A stretch of 64,000 nt of DNA, taken from an uncultured Alphaproteobacteria bacterium (lineage in GTDB: Bacteria > Pseudomonadota > Alphaproteobacteria > HIMB59 > GCA-002718135). This document shows, one piece after another, positions 52,061 through 61,294 of the stretch. Every line of letters starts with the position of its first letter. The stretch's first letter is position 1. The notes under the pieces are model-generated. The model was not told the DNA's origin. It worked only from the letters and a program-made list of their open reading frames with translations, and ran no database searches. Made by a program: the position numbers and the translations under genes. The stretch spans positions 26,196-90,195 of the forward strand of contig CABYHL010000003.1 in NCBI GenBank assembly GCA_902518895.1, in the 5' to 3' direction.

Positions 52061-52663
52061 TTATCTTTTTAGATTAAATTTTGAAGAAATAGTCGTGTAC
52101 TCACTATATCCCATTCTTGCTATATATCTCATTGCAACACTATCAACTCTATTATTCTTAATAAATTTGTTATTTATAAAAATTCCAATTACTTCACCAA
52201 TAATCATTGTAGAGATTTTTTTTGAATTTGATTTTAATTTAATTGTTTTAACTAATTTACATTCTAAATTAACAGGACTATCTTTAACTGACGGAGGTTT
52301 AACAAGTCTAGATTTTTTCTTTCTTAAATTTGATAAAATAAATTCATCTTCATCAGGTTTGAAATCCCTGGAAGATATATTCATTTGATTTCTTGAAGTG
52401 GTGGTTGCAAAATTTACAACAAATTCTTTTGTAGTCAAAATATTTGATAACGTATCCTTATATTTCCCATGTGTTGAACTACCATTTGAACAAAACATAA
52501 CTTGAGGAGGCTCATCAGCCACAGCGTTAAAATATGAATATGGTGCTAAGTTCGCTTTTCCATTTATACTAATTGAAGAAATCCACCCAATAGGTCTAGG
52601 AAAAACTAGTGACTTAAATGGATCTATTTTAAAAGGACTTCCTTTTTTTGGTTCATAAAACAT
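52061..52663 (-). CDS. Flavin reductase-like FMN-binding protein
   Basis: A 200-residue split-barrel protein. VFPRPIGWISSISINGKANLAPYSYFNAVADEPPQVMF, shown here as residues about 20-57, is the flavin reductase-like core that binds FMN, and KEFVVNFAT follows. Such proteins reduce flavin for partner oxygenases or act on unknown substrates. It lies 8 bases after sufE in the galE-galT-sufE run. No partner oxygenase is seen nearby. Confidence 0.88.
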   Translation of the reverse strand: MFYEPKKGSPFKIDPFKSLVFPRPIGWISSISINGKANLAPYSYFNAVADEPPQVMFCSNGSSTHGKYKDTLSNILTTKEFVVNFATTTSRNQMNISSRDFKPDEDEFILSNLRKKKSRLVKPPSVKDSPVNLECKLVKTIKLKSNSKKISTMIIGEVIGIFINNKFIKNNRVDSVAMRYIARMGYSEYTTISSKFNLKR

Positions 52664-52671
52664 TATCTATT

Positions 52672-53085
52672 TTATAAATAAGAATTTGCGTATTCTTTTA
52701 TTTTTTCAAGCATAGAATAGACTCCATTCCTTCTCCCTGGAGTTAAAAGAGTATCAAGCTCTAAAGTATTTAACATACTAAAATCAGAATTTTTAATTTC
52801 AGATGGATTTCTGTCACCATAAATATCGCATAGAATTGTTACCATACCCTTTGATATAAATGCATCTGAGTCGTAATAAAATGAAAGTTTATTTTCTTTT
52901 AGTTTAGGAACCAACCAAACTTGTGCCTGACATCCAGAAACTTTAAACGAGTCATTTCTATATTCTTCTGGAAAATCTTTAGCATTTTTTGCTTGATCAA
53001 TTAAAAACTTATACTTGTCCATTCCGTCATCGAATAGATCTAGACTCTCCTTGTAGTAATTTATTTTTTCTTCTATTGTTTTCAT
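52672..53085 (-). CDS. sufE: Cysteine desulfuration protein SufE
   Basis: Accepts sulfur from SufS and passes it on for Fe-S cluster assembly. KVSGCQAQVWLVPK around residue 50 contains the active Cys, and the later SKGMVTILCDIYG and LTPGRRNGVYSMLEKI are family blocks. Length is 137. The rest of the suf operon is not in the window. It overlaps galT by four bases (ATGA), an odd partner that suggests operon convenience rather than shared pathway. Confidence 0.93.
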   Translation of the reverse strand: MKTIEEKINYYKESLDLFDDGMDKYKFLIDQAKNAKDFPEEYRNDSFKVSGCQAQVWLVPKLKENKLSFYYDSDAFISKGMVTILCDIYGDRNPSEIKNSDFSMLNTLELDTLLTPGRRNGVYSMLEKIKEYANSYL

Positions 53086-54131
53086 GACATAAATTTTCTT
53101 AACACTTTAGCAGAATCTTCTGGCAATACATCCATAATGAAAACACCAGCCATTGATTCTGATCCTGCTAAAATTTTTGGTTTATCGCCGTGTCGTAAAG
53201 GTGGATAAAATTCTACATGAAAATGAAAGTCATTATCATTTAATTCAGGAGATGCGTGTAAACCCATTATATATGGGCATCTTTTATTAAGAAAATTATC
53301 ATATCCTTTAACAACTTGCTGAATACATTTAGAAAAATCTTCAATTTGCTCATCATTAAATTTCCACGGTCCTTCAATTTGAATTTTAGGTATTATCCAT
53401 ATCTCATAAGCATATCTTGCAAAGGGCGGTACAGCAGCAATAAAATTATCATTTTGATACACATAATATTTCTCCTCCAGTTCCTTCATAATTTTAATTA
53501 AAAAACTCTCTTTTTTAAATGCCCTTATTTCTTTTTCAATTGCAGGAGGAATAAAAGGATATGCATATATTTGACCATGAGGATGATGTAAGGTAACGCC
53601 ACATTCTTCCCCTCTGTTTTCAAAAGGTAGAACATATTTCACATCTGGTTTTTTTTGTAACTCCAAATATCTATCAATCCAAACTTTAGTTAACAATTGT
53701 ATTCTGTCTAAAGGCATTTCAGAAATTGTATCTAGATGTGCTGGGGAATAGACAACTACTTCACACTCTCCTTTTGAAGGTTTACTTAAAATTTTTTCTA
53801 AAAATATATTTTCTCCATTTGAATTAAAGCTAGCCCAACGATTTGGAAAGACTGCAACTTCAAAGTTTGAAAATGGTATTTCTGTAGGATAATTTAAATT
53901 TGCCCCTGGACAAAGTGGGCAATATTCTTTTGGCGGAAATGAAGTTCTATTTTTTCTTCCTGCTGAGTAGGTAACCCATTCTTCTCTTGAAGGGTTCCAT
54001 CTCATATGAGGTTTAGGAATTTCTGTTACCTCAAGTTCTTGGCTTGGGGATTCTTTATGTTCCTTATAGCCATAAAGATAGAGTTCTTTTTTATCATTTC
54101 TTATAAAAATTCTTTTATGTATTTGATTCAT
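53082..54131 (-). CDS. galT: Galactose-1-phosphate uridylyltransferase
   Basis: Exchanges UDP between UDP-glucose and galactose-1-phosphate. The catalytic HPHGQIYAYPF is near residue 181. CPLCPG at about 72-77 gives one metal pair, and FPNRWASFN and HFHVEFYPPLR are further conserved blocks. Length 349 is full. It overlaps galE by 17 bases on the same strand. No galK was seen, so galactose kinase must be elsewhere or the genes serve UDP-galactose supply. Confidence 0.95.
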   Translation of the reverse strand: MNQIHKRIFIRNDKKELYLYGYKEHKESPSQELEVTEIPKPHMRWNPSREEWVTYSAGRKNRTSFPPKEYCPLCPGANLNYPTEIPFSNFEVAVFPNRWASFNSNGENIFLEKILSKPSKGECEVVVYSPAHLDTISEMPLDRIQLLTKVWIDRYLELQKKPDVKYVLPFENRGEECGVTLHHPHGQIYAYPFIPPAIEKEIRAFKKESFLIKIMKELEEKYYVYQNDNFIAAVPPFARYAYEIWIIPKIQIEGPWKFNDEQIEDFSKCIQQVVKGYDNFLNKRCPYIMGLHASPELNDNDFHFHVEFYPPLRHGDKPKILAGSESMAGVFIMDVLPEDSAKVLRKFMS

Positions 54132-55098
54132 TAATTTTTTCTTCCCATTTAATCGAAGAATTTATAATTTCACTTAGATCATTATATTTTGGCCTCCAAT
54201 CAATATGTTTTAATATTTTTGATGTATCTGCAATTAATTGTTCAACATCCCCATCTCTTCTATTTGAAAATTTGTAATTAATTTTATCTTCTGAAATTTT
54301 ATTTGCAGTATTTATAACATCTAAAACACTAAAACCATTTCCATAACCACAATTAAATAAGTTAGATTCTGAATTTTCTAATAAATATTTTGCAACTTCT
54401 AAGTGAATATCAGCAAGGTCAGAGACATGAATATAGTCTCTGATAGCTGTTCCATCAGCTGTATTATAATCATTGCCAAATATTTCAATATGATCTCTTT
54501 TACCTACAACTACTTCAGATAAAATTTTTATTAAATGTGTTGATCTTTTAGATATTTGACCTGATCTTAATTTTTTATCAGCTCCAGCAACATTAAAGTA
54601 TCGCAATATTATAAATTTGTAGTCATGCTTATTTTCAAATAAAAAATTTTCTGTTTTTATTTTAGATTCAGCATATGGATTTCGAGGATTTAAATTTGTA
54701 TTTTCATCAATTAATTTATTTTCACTTACCGATCCGTATGCAGCAGCTGTTGAAGAAAATACTATTTTATTTAATCCATTATTTTTACAAGTTTCAAATA
54801 GTTTAGTTGCATTTTCAGTATTATTATCAAAATATTTTTGCGGATATTTAACAGATTCTTCAACTTGAATAAAACCAGCAAAGTGCATCAATAAATCAAA
54901 GCTATTAGATTTTATAAGCTCAGAGATTACTTCTTCATCATTAATATTACATTTTGTAAAAAATGCATTTTTAGGAATAAGACTTTCGTTTCCAGTAGAT
55001 AAATCATCAATAATATGAACATTATGACCAGCATCTAGAAGAGAAAGAGCGGCATGACTTCCGATATATCCTGCGCCACCCGTTAAAAGAAAATTCAT
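54115..55098 (-). CDS. galE: UDP-glucose 4-epimerase
   Basis: Interconverts UDP-glucose and UDP-galactose with bound NAD. GGAGYIGSHAALSLLDAGH at residues 7-25 is the extended-SDR Rossmann loop. SSTAAAYGSV and the YAESK catalytic Tyr/Lys are at about 115-152, and DGTAIRDYIHVSDLA is GalE-specific. Length is 327. It is the first gene of the galE-galT-sufE-flavin reductase unit, divergent from the SDR operon. Confidence 0.96.
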   Translation of the reverse strand: MNFLLTGGAGYIGSHAALSLLDAGHNVHIIDDLSTGNESLIPKNAFFTKCNINDEEVISELIKSNSFDLLMHFAGFIQVEESVKYPQKYFDNNTENATKLFETCKNNGLNKIVFSSTAAAYGSVSENKLIDENTNLNPRNPYAESKIKTENFLFENKHDYKFIILRYFNVAGADKKLRSGQISKRSTHLIKILSEVVVGKRDHIEIFGNDYNTADGTAIRDYIHVSDLADIHLEVAKYLLENSESNLFNCGYGNGFSVLDVINTANKISEDKINYKFSNRRDGDVEQLIADTSKILKHIDWRPKYNDLSEIINSSIKWEEKINESNT

Positions 55099-55234
55099 AT
55101 TAGTATCTAATAAATTATAATTAATTAATTTAAAATTGATATATTTTATAAATGACTAATATTATGAGTCTCTTTATTTATTGAATTCAAAATAAAGTCT
55201 GTTAATGCTAAAGATAGACATATTGTGCTAACAT

Positions 55235-55972
55235 ATGAGATTAAATAAAAAAAATATTATAGTTACTGCAGCTGCACAAGGTATTGGAAGAGCAACCGCT
55301 CTTAAGTTTGCAAATGAAGGGGCTAAAGTATTAGCAACTGATATTAATGAAGATAAATTAAATGATTTAAAAAACGATAATGAGAGTATCCAAACTATGA
55401 AATTGGATTCAACTAACAAAAAAGATGTAGAGGCTTTTTGTTCTTCTATAGACAAGATTGATGTTTTATTTCACGCAGTAGGTTTTGTACATCACGGAAC
55501 AATTCTTGATTGTGATGAAGATGAATTTTCACGATCAATCAATGTTAATATATTTTCTGCATATTTAATGACCTACAATCTTTTGCCAAAAATGCTGAAA
55601 GAAAAGAAAGGTAATATCGTTATTGTTTCTTCTGCTGCATCTAATGTTAAAGGTGTGCCTAATAGGTTTATTTATGGAACTACAAAAGCAGCACTAAATG
55701 GATTTGTAAAAGCTATAGCTATAGATCACATTAAAGATGGAATTCGCTGTAATGCTATTTTGCCTGGAACTGTTGAAACACCTTCATGGGAGGGAAGAGT
55801 TAACATGGCTGATGATCCTGTTAAAGCAAGATCAGATTTTATAGCAAGACAGGCAATGGGAAGATTAGCACAACCAGAAGAAATAGCATCTCTTGCAACT
55901 TATTTAGCAAGTGATGAATCAGACTTTGTTACTGGAACATTAAACTTAATTGATGGAGGATGGACTTTATAA
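55235..55972 (+). CDS. SDR, probable 2-keto-3-deoxy-L-fuconate dehydrogenase
   Basis: Classical short-chain dehydrogenase of 245 residues. TAAAQGIGRATAL near residue 11 is the NAD loop. GFVHHGTILDCDEDEF, SSAASNVKG, YGTTKAAL with the Tyr/Lys pair, and IRCNAILPGTVETPS follow. These stretches closely resemble human DHRS6 and the bacterial KDF dehydrogenase of the non-phosphorylated L-fucose pathway, as I recall them. It begins a run with an FAH hydrolase and LldD, joined by TAATG overlaps, which supports that pathway. A 136-base gap with a loose TGTTA/TAACA inverted repeat (55200-55233) precedes it. Confidence 0.85.
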   Translation: MRLNKKNIIVTAAAQGIGRATALKFANEGAKVLATDINEDKLNDLKNDNESIQTMKLDSTNKKDVEAFCSSIDKIDVLFHAVGFVHHGTILDCDEDEFSRSINVNIFSAYLMTYNLLPKMLKEKKGNIVIVSSAASNVKGVPNRFIYGTTKAALNGFVKAIAIDHIKDGIRCNAILPGTVETPSWEGRVNMADDPVKARSDFIARQAMGRLAQPEEIASLATYLASDESDFVTGTLNLIDGGWTL

Positions 55973-56820
55973 TGAAAACTTTAAGATACAGAATTGGAAA
56001 TGAAGTTAAACCAGGAATACTTGATCAAAAAGGAAATATTCGAGATGTGTCATCTCTAGTTAAGGATTGGGATAATAAAAATGTAACTATTAGCAAATTG
56101 AATGAAGTGAAAAAAATTGATCCTACATCTTTACCTCTAGTCGAAAACAGTGATGGATATGCACCTTGTGTTTGTAAAGAAAGTATTGGAAAATTTATTT
56201 GTATCGGCCTCAATTATTCTGATCATGCTGAAGAAACAGGTCAGAAAGTTCCACCTGAACCAATTATTTTTGCAAAAGCAACAAGTGCCGTTATTGGACC
56301 AAACGATAATGTAGAGATTCCAAAAAAATCAGTAAAGTCTGACTGGGAAGTTGAACTTGGTGTTATTATTGGAAAAGAAGCAAAATATATTTCTGAAAGC
56401 GAATCACAATCTCATATTGCTGGATACTGTGTCATCAATGATCTCAGCGAAAGAGAATTTCAAATAGAACATTCCGGCCAATGGGTTAAAGGAAAGTCTT
56501 GTGACACTTTTGGTCCAATCGGACCATATTTGGTTACTACTGATGAGGTACCAGATCCTCAAAACTTAAAAATGTGGCTTGATGTTAATGGTAAAAGAAT
56601 GCAAGATGGATCAACAAGCACCATGGTTTACGGCGTAAACTTTTTAATAAGTTACTTAAGTCAATTTATGTCATTACAACCTGGAGATATCATTTCAACA
56701 GGCACACCCCCAGGAGTTGGAATGGGAATGAAACCACAAGTGTTTTTAAAAGCAGGTGATGAAATGAAACTTGGTATTGAGGGTCTGGGAGAACAAACTC
56801 AAAAAACCATTCAGGCGTAA
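55972..56820 (+). CDS. Fumarylacetoacetate hydrolase family, probable 2,4-diketo-3-deoxy-L-fuconate hydrolase
   Basis: The metal-dependent FAH-fold hydrolase has 282 residues. IGLNYSDHAEETGQKVP, then EPIIFAKATSAVIGPNDNV, DWEVELGVIIGKEAK with the metal-binding Glu residues, and GDIISTGTPPGVGMG are the conserved blocks. Start ATG 55972 overlaps the SDR stop. In the known L-fuconate and L-rhamnonate routes an enzyme of this type splits the diketo acid to pyruvate and L-lactate, which fits the lactate dehydrogenase next door. Other acylpyruvate substrates are possible. Confidence 0.85.
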   Translation: MKTLRYRIGNEVKPGILDQKGNIRDVSSLVKDWDNKNVTISKLNEVKKIDPTSLPLVENSDGYAPCVCKESIGKFICIGLNYSDHAEETGQKVPPEPIIFAKATSAVIGPNDNVEIPKKSVKSDWEVELGVIIGKEAKYISESESQSHIAGYCVINDLSEREFQIEHSGQWVKGKSCDTFGPIGPYLVTTDEVPDPQNLKMWLDVNGKRMQDGSTSTMVYGVNFLISYLSQFMSLQPGDIISTGTPPGVGMGMKPQVFLKAGDEMKLGIEGLGEQTQKTIQA

Positions 56821-57974
56821 TGTTTGGCAATATCAATAATTGTCATAACGTTAAAGATTTTAGAAACTTGGCAAAAAAAAGACTACCTAGTCCAATATTC
56901 CATTACATTGATGGTGCTGCTGATGATGAGATAACTTATAAAAGAAATACTGATGCCTATGAGCAATGTGATTTAATTCCAAATGTTTTAAGCGGTGTTG
57001 ATAAAGTTGATATGTCAACTACGGTAATGGGACAAAAGTTAGATATGCCTTTGTATTGTGCACCAACCGCTCTTCAAAGATTATTTCATCATGAAGGTGA
57101 GATTGGAGTTGCAAAAGCTGCAGAAAAATTTGGAACTATGTTTGGAATTTCTTCTTTAGGGACAGCCAGTATTGAAGAAATATCAAATTTAGTAAAAACA
57201 CCTAAATTATTTCAACTCTATGTTCACAAAGACAAAGGACTAAATAAAGCTCTTATAGAAAGATGTAAGGAATCAAATTTTGAAGCAATGGCTGTTACTG
57301 TAGATACTGCTGTTGGAGGTAACCGTGAAAGAGATTTGTATACAGGTTTTACTATTCCAATGAAATTAAAACTCAATAGTATTCTAAGTTTTATACTCCA
57401 TCCAAAGTGGGCAGTAGATTATTTTACAAAACCAAAATGGGAATTAAGTAATCTAAAGGATCATATTAATGAAGGCACAACAGTAATGACAACCATAGGA
57501 GATTACTTCACAAAAATGCTTGATAACTCCATGAGTTGGAAAGATGTAGAAAATATTAATAAAGAGTGGGGACGTCAATTTGCAATTAAAGGGGTAATGT
57601 CTGTAGATGATGCAAAAAAAGCAGTCGACGTGGGTGCCTCCGCTATAATGGTTTCAAATCATGGAGGACGACAGTTAGATGGATCAAGATCACCATTCGA
57701 TCAATTAGCTGAAATTGTAGATGCTGTGGGTGATAAAATAGATGTAATATGTGAAGGAGGTATCAGAAGAGGTACTCATGTTTTAAAAGCATTGTCTCTT
57801 GGTGCAAAAGCTTGTTCCGGTGGAAGAATGTATTTATATGCTTTAGCAGCGGGTGGTCAAAAAGGTGTTGAAAAAAGCTTGTCTAATCTTCACAATGAAA
57901 TTGAGAGAGACATGAAATTAATGGGAGTTTCCAACATAAAAGAATTAACAAGAAAAAATCTAAAATTCAGATAA
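56820..57974 (+). CDS. lldD: FMN-dependent L-lactate dehydrogenase / alpha-hydroxyacid oxidase
   Basis: A 384-residue TIM-barrel flavoenzyme. The start region FRNLAKKRLPSPIFHYIDGAADDE, CAPTALQRLFHHEGE, and the active-site VSNHGGRQLDGSRSPFDQL with catalytic His are all intact. CEGGIRRGTHVLKALSLGAKAC binds the FMN phosphate. Its ATG overlaps the preceding hydrolase stop, so it is the third gene of the unit. Oxidising L-lactate from the diketo-acid cleavage is the natural role. The family also includes other 2-hydroxyacid oxidases. Confidence 0.9.
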   Translation: MFGNINNCHNVKDFRNLAKKRLPSPIFHYIDGAADDEITYKRNTDAYEQCDLIPNVLSGVDKVDMSTTVMGQKLDMPLYCAPTALQRLFHHEGEIGVAKAAEKFGTMFGISSLGTASIEEISNLVKTPKLFQLYVHKDKGLNKALIERCKESNFEAMAVTVDTAVGGNRERDLYTGFTIPMKLKLNSILSFILHPKWAVDYFTKPKWELSNLKDHINEGTTVMTTIGDYFTKMLDNSMSWKDVENINKEWGRQFAIKGVMSVDDAKKAVDVGASAIMVSNHGGRQLDGSRSPFDQLAEIVDAVGDKIDVICEGGIRRGTHVLKALSLGAKACSGGRMYLYALAAGGQKGVEKSLSNLHNEIERDMKLMGVSNIKELTRKNLKFR

Positions 57975-58034
57975 ATCAACAATTTTCTTAAAAAAAATAT
58001 TTATTCTAATTCAATTTTATTTTACAAATTTTTT

Positions 58035-58355
58035 ATGAATGATGAAATTGATCCAATACTAGTTGGTGAAACTGACGATATTGAGGTTGGAACTGTGGAG
58101 AGTTTTGAACATGACGATGTTAATTATGCAGTTTATCATTTAGAGTCAGGTTTTTTTTGTACACAGGGAAACTGTAATTGCGAGGAAAAAGCACCTTTAA
58201 GTGAATCTGAAATTGAGGGAGAAGAGTTAGAATGTGTTGGTTGTGGCAATACATATAGTATCGTTTCAGGTGATTGTATTAGTGATCCTGAATTGGACGG
58301 TCTTAAGATCTTTGATATATCCGAAGAGGATGGAAATATTTACTTAAATATCTAA
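58035..58355 (+). CDS. Rieske-like ferredoxin domain with altered cluster ligands
   Basis: A 106-residue acidic protein whose beta-strand pattern and spacing resemble MocE-type Rieske ferredoxins. The first motif, normally Cys-x-His, reads Cys42-Thr-Gln44. The second, normally Cys-x2-His, reads Cys67-Val-Gly-Cys70. Further Cys47 and Cys49 could replace a ligand. The closing GLKIFDISEEDGNIYLNI matches the usual Rieske end. It lies 60 bases after lldD and overlaps the next, convergent gene by four bases. It could bind an all-Cys 2Fe-2S cluster, another metal, or none. The Rieske relation is my inference from pattern. Confidence 0.65.
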   Translation: MNDEIDPILVGETDDIEVGTVESFEHDDVNYAVYHLESGFFCTQGNCNCEEKAPLSESEIEGEELECVGCGNTYSIVSGDCISDPELDGLKIFDISEEDGNIYLNI

Positions 58356-59317
58356 CTGATAATATTAAGATTTATAATATTATTTTTGTTTAAATTTTTA
58401 CTTTTAGTCAAAAAATTAAAAACATTTTCACAAGACTCAATCGCCATTCTTTTCCTACATTCTAATGTTAATGCTGAATTATGAGGAGTTAACAAAGTAT
58501 TTTGTAATGAAAATAATTTGTGGTTATTTATTGGAGGTTCAATTTCAAAAACATCTAATCCCGCAGCAAAAATTTTTTTGTTTTTTAAAGCATCATATAA
58601 TGCATCTTCATTAACAATCCCACCACGAGCAGAATTAATAAGAATTAAATTTGATTTACAAATTTTAAATGAATTATAGGAAATCAAATCTTTAGTATTT
58701 TTATTTAAAGGCAAATGAATACTAATATAATCGGCAATTTTAAAACCCCTTTCCTTTTCTATTGGAATATAATTTAATTTTATTATTTCATCATTAGAGA
58801 CAAAAGGATCATGAATGTAAACTTCCATATCAAAAGCTAAACATCTTTTAGCTAAAGCTTTTCCAATTCTACCAAAACCTAAAATCAAAATTTTTTTTTG
58901 ATATAATTCAAAAAAATTAGGAAGTTTAGCTTTTTCTTTAAATTTATTATTTTTGACTAATTTATCTGATTCAAAAATATTTTTAGTCAAACAGAGCATC
59001 ATTGTCATTACATGCTCAGAAACACTAACTGAATTAGCTGTACCAGTTATTGCTAAAGCAATTTTATTTTCATTCAAAAAATTAGTATCAACATTGTCGT
59101 AACCAACACCATGCCTAGCTACAACTTTTAAGTTTTTTGCATTAGATAGAATGTTTTTGTTTAATTTCACTGTCCTAACAACAATGCCATCCACATCTTT
59201 TAATTCTTCTTTAAGCTGCTTCTCTTCCTTGTTTTCTGTAACAAAATACTCGATATTATTTTTCTCAAAAATTTCGAACCCACTTTTATGAATCTCTCCA
59301 ACAACTCCAACTTTCAT
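58352..59317 (-). CDS. D-isomer-specific 2-hydroxyacid dehydrogenase (SerA-like)
   Basis: A 321-residue NAD-dependent dehydrogenase. ARHGVGYDNVD contributes the substrate Arg region, LILGFGRIGKALAKRC is the NAD loop at about 145-160, NSARGGIVNEDAL carries the catalytic Arg, and LLTPHNSALT the catalytic His. It resembles SerA/hydroxypyruvate reductase without an ACT domain. It stands alone on the minus strand inside a plus-strand catabolic block. Substrate cannot be told. Confidence 0.87.
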   Translation of the reverse strand: MKVGVVGEIHKSGFEIFEKNNIEYFVTENKEEKQLKEELKDVDGIVVRTVKLNKNILSNAKNLKVVARHGVGYDNVDTNFLNENKIALAITGTANSVSVSEHVMTMMLCLTKNIFESDKLVKNNKFKEKAKLPNFFELYQKKILILGFGRIGKALAKRCLAFDMEVYIHDPFVSNDEIIKLNYIPIEKERGFKIADYISIHLPLNKNTKDLISYNSFKICKSNLILINSARGGIVNEDALYDALKNKKIFAAGLDVFEIEPPINNHKLFSLQNTLLTPHNSALTLECRKRMAIESCENVFNFLTKSKNLNKNNIINLNIIS

Positions 59318-59416
59318 AAATTATTTATATTCTAAAATATTAAAAAAATAAATTGATTAACTCTTTAAATTATTTTTTTATTATAATAATATCAATTTTT
59401 TTTGGGAAAGGTACCT

Positions 59417-61261
59417 ATGAAAACAGTTAGAATGTCATGTTCACATGCATTAATTAAATATTTAACAATGCAAAAAATTTTAATTAATAAAAAAAAAGAA
59501 CCTCTTTTTCCAGGCGCATTCGGTATTTATGGCCATGGTAATGTTGCTTGTATTGGACAAGCTATGGAAGAATATCAGAATGAACTTCCAGGATATAGGG
59601 GGCATCACGAACAAAATATGGCATTGACTGGTATTGCATACGCACGTGCAAAAAGAAGACAACAAATATTTGTTGCAACTTCATCTGTTGGACCGGGTTC
59701 TACTAATATGGTTACAGCTGCTGCAGTTGCATTAAGCAATAGACTTCCAATTTTACTTCTACCAGGAGATACATTTTCTAGTCGTTTTCCAGACCCTGTT
59801 TTACAACAAGTAGAACATTTTAACTCTCCTTCAGAAACTCAAAATGATTCATTTAAATCTGTATCAAGGTATTTTGATCGAATTACTAGACCTGAACAAA
59901 TTTTAACATCTTTACCACAAGCAATTAATGTAATGCTTGATCCTGCAGACTGTGGCCCAGCAGTAATTTCTATGTCGCAAGATGTTCAAGGAGAAGCGTA
60001 TGATTATCCTGAAATCTTTTTTGAAGAAAAAATTCATGAAATTAGAAGAATTCACCCTGATCCAAATCAAATACAAAAGGCAGCTGATAAATTAAAACAA
60101 TCTAAACAACCAATTATTATTTCAGGTGGAGGTGTTTTATATTCAGAAGCAGAAGAGGAGATTTCTGCTTTTGCAAAAAAACATAATATTCCTGTAACAG
60201 CAACTGTGATGGGTATTGGTTGTATGAATAAAGATGATCCTTATTATATTAGTGCAATTGGATGCTTAGGAGAAGGCTCATCTAATAACCTTGCTACTGA
60301 TACAGATTTAGCACTAGCTGTAGGAACAAAGTTAGGAGACTTTACAACTGGCTCTTGGACTAATTTTGAAAATGAAAATTTTCAACTTGTATCAATAAAC
60401 ACTTCACGATTTGATACTACAAAACATCGCGCAACTCCTGTAGTCAGTGATGCAAAAATTGGACTTCAAGAATTATCAAAAGCATTAGGAGATTGGAAAG
60501 CACCAGATAATTGGTACCAGCGTTCAATTGAGGAAAGAAATAAATGGGATGAATATGTTGCCAAAGAAAGTGGACCAACAAACCAAGAATTGCCTTCCTA
60601 TGCTCATGCTGTAGGTGCAGTCTATAGAAATTCAGACCCATCAGATATTGTAGTAACTGCAGCTGGAGGTTTAGTTGGTGAAGTGGTTCAAATATGGAAA
60701 CCTAAAGAACTAAATACTTTTGAAACTGAATGGGGATTTAGTTGTATGAGCTATGAAATATCAGGAGCACTTGGAATCAAAATGGCAAAACCTAAACAAG
60801 ATGTAATTGTATTTGTTGGTGATGGTTCATACCTCTTACAAAATAGCGACATCTACAGTTCAGTTTTATATGATAAAAAATTAATTATAGTTGTTTGTGA
60901 TAATGGTGGTCACATGGTTATTAATAGATTGCAACTAGCAAAAGGTGGGAATGAATATCTTTGCAATCTTAATGCTGCAAGAGCAACGAATATACAGTTT
61001 GTTGATTTTGAAGCTCACGCAAAAAGTATGGGGGCAAATGGTGAGACTGTTAAATCTATTTCAGAGTTAGAGGCCGCTTTCAAAAGAGCAAAAGAATCAG
61101 ACAAAACATATGTTATTTCTATGAAAACAGATGGGTATGAATGGTTAGAGGGGACAGCTTTCTGGGAAAGCCCAACACTCGAAGTAGATAATACCGAAGG
61201 TAAGAAATCAGCTCTTAATGAATTTTTAGAAGGAAAAAATAAACAACGTAAGGGCGTATAA
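59417..61261 (+). CDS. iolD: ThDP-dependent IolD-type hydrolase (trihydroxycyclohexane-1,2-dione hydrolase)
   Basis: A 614-residue thiamine-diphosphate enzyme in the acetolactate-synthase fold. The start MKTVRMSCSHALIKYL and PGAFGIYGHGNVACIGQAMEE are typical of IolD, and SSVGPGSTNMVTAAA, TWGFSCMSYEISG-like EWGFSCMSYEISG and GDGSYLLQNSDIYS complete it. ATG 59417 is preferred, with GGGAAAGG five to twelve bases upstream; a TTG at 59402 would add five residues. IolD opens the ring of the inositol-derived diketone. No iolB, iolE or iolG is in the window, so related sugar-acid chemistry is also possible. Confidence 0.85.
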   Translation: MKTVRMSCSHALIKYLTMQKILINKKKEPLFPGAFGIYGHGNVACIGQAMEEYQNELPGYRGHHEQNMALTGIAYARAKRRQQIFVATSSVGPGSTNMVTAAAVALSNRLPILLLPGDTFSSRFPDPVLQQVEHFNSPSETQNDSFKSVSRYFDRITRPEQILTSLPQAINVMLDPADCGPAVISMSQDVQGEAYDYPEIFFEEKIHEIRRIHPDPNQIQKAADKLKQSKQPIIISGGGVLYSEAEEEISAFAKKHNIPVTATVMGIGCMNKDDPYYISAIGCLGEGSSNNLATDTDLALAVGTKLGDFTTGSWTNFENENFQLVSINTSRFDTTKHRATPVVSDAKIGLQELSKALGDWKAPDNWYQRSIEERNKWDEYVAKESGPTNQELPSYAHAVGAVYRNSDPSDIVVTAAGGLVGEVVQIWKPKELNTFETEWGFSCMSYEISGALGIKMAKPKQDVIVFVGDGSYLLQNSDIYSSVLYDKKLIIVVCDNGGHMVINRLQLAKGGNEYLCNLNAARATNIQFVDFEAHAKSMGANGETVKSISELEAAFKRAKESDKTYVISMKTDGYEWLEGTAFWESPTLEVDNTEGKKSALNEFLEGKNKQRKGV

Positions 61262-61294
61262 AAATAACTTTTTTTTCTAAAATTTAAATATTGT

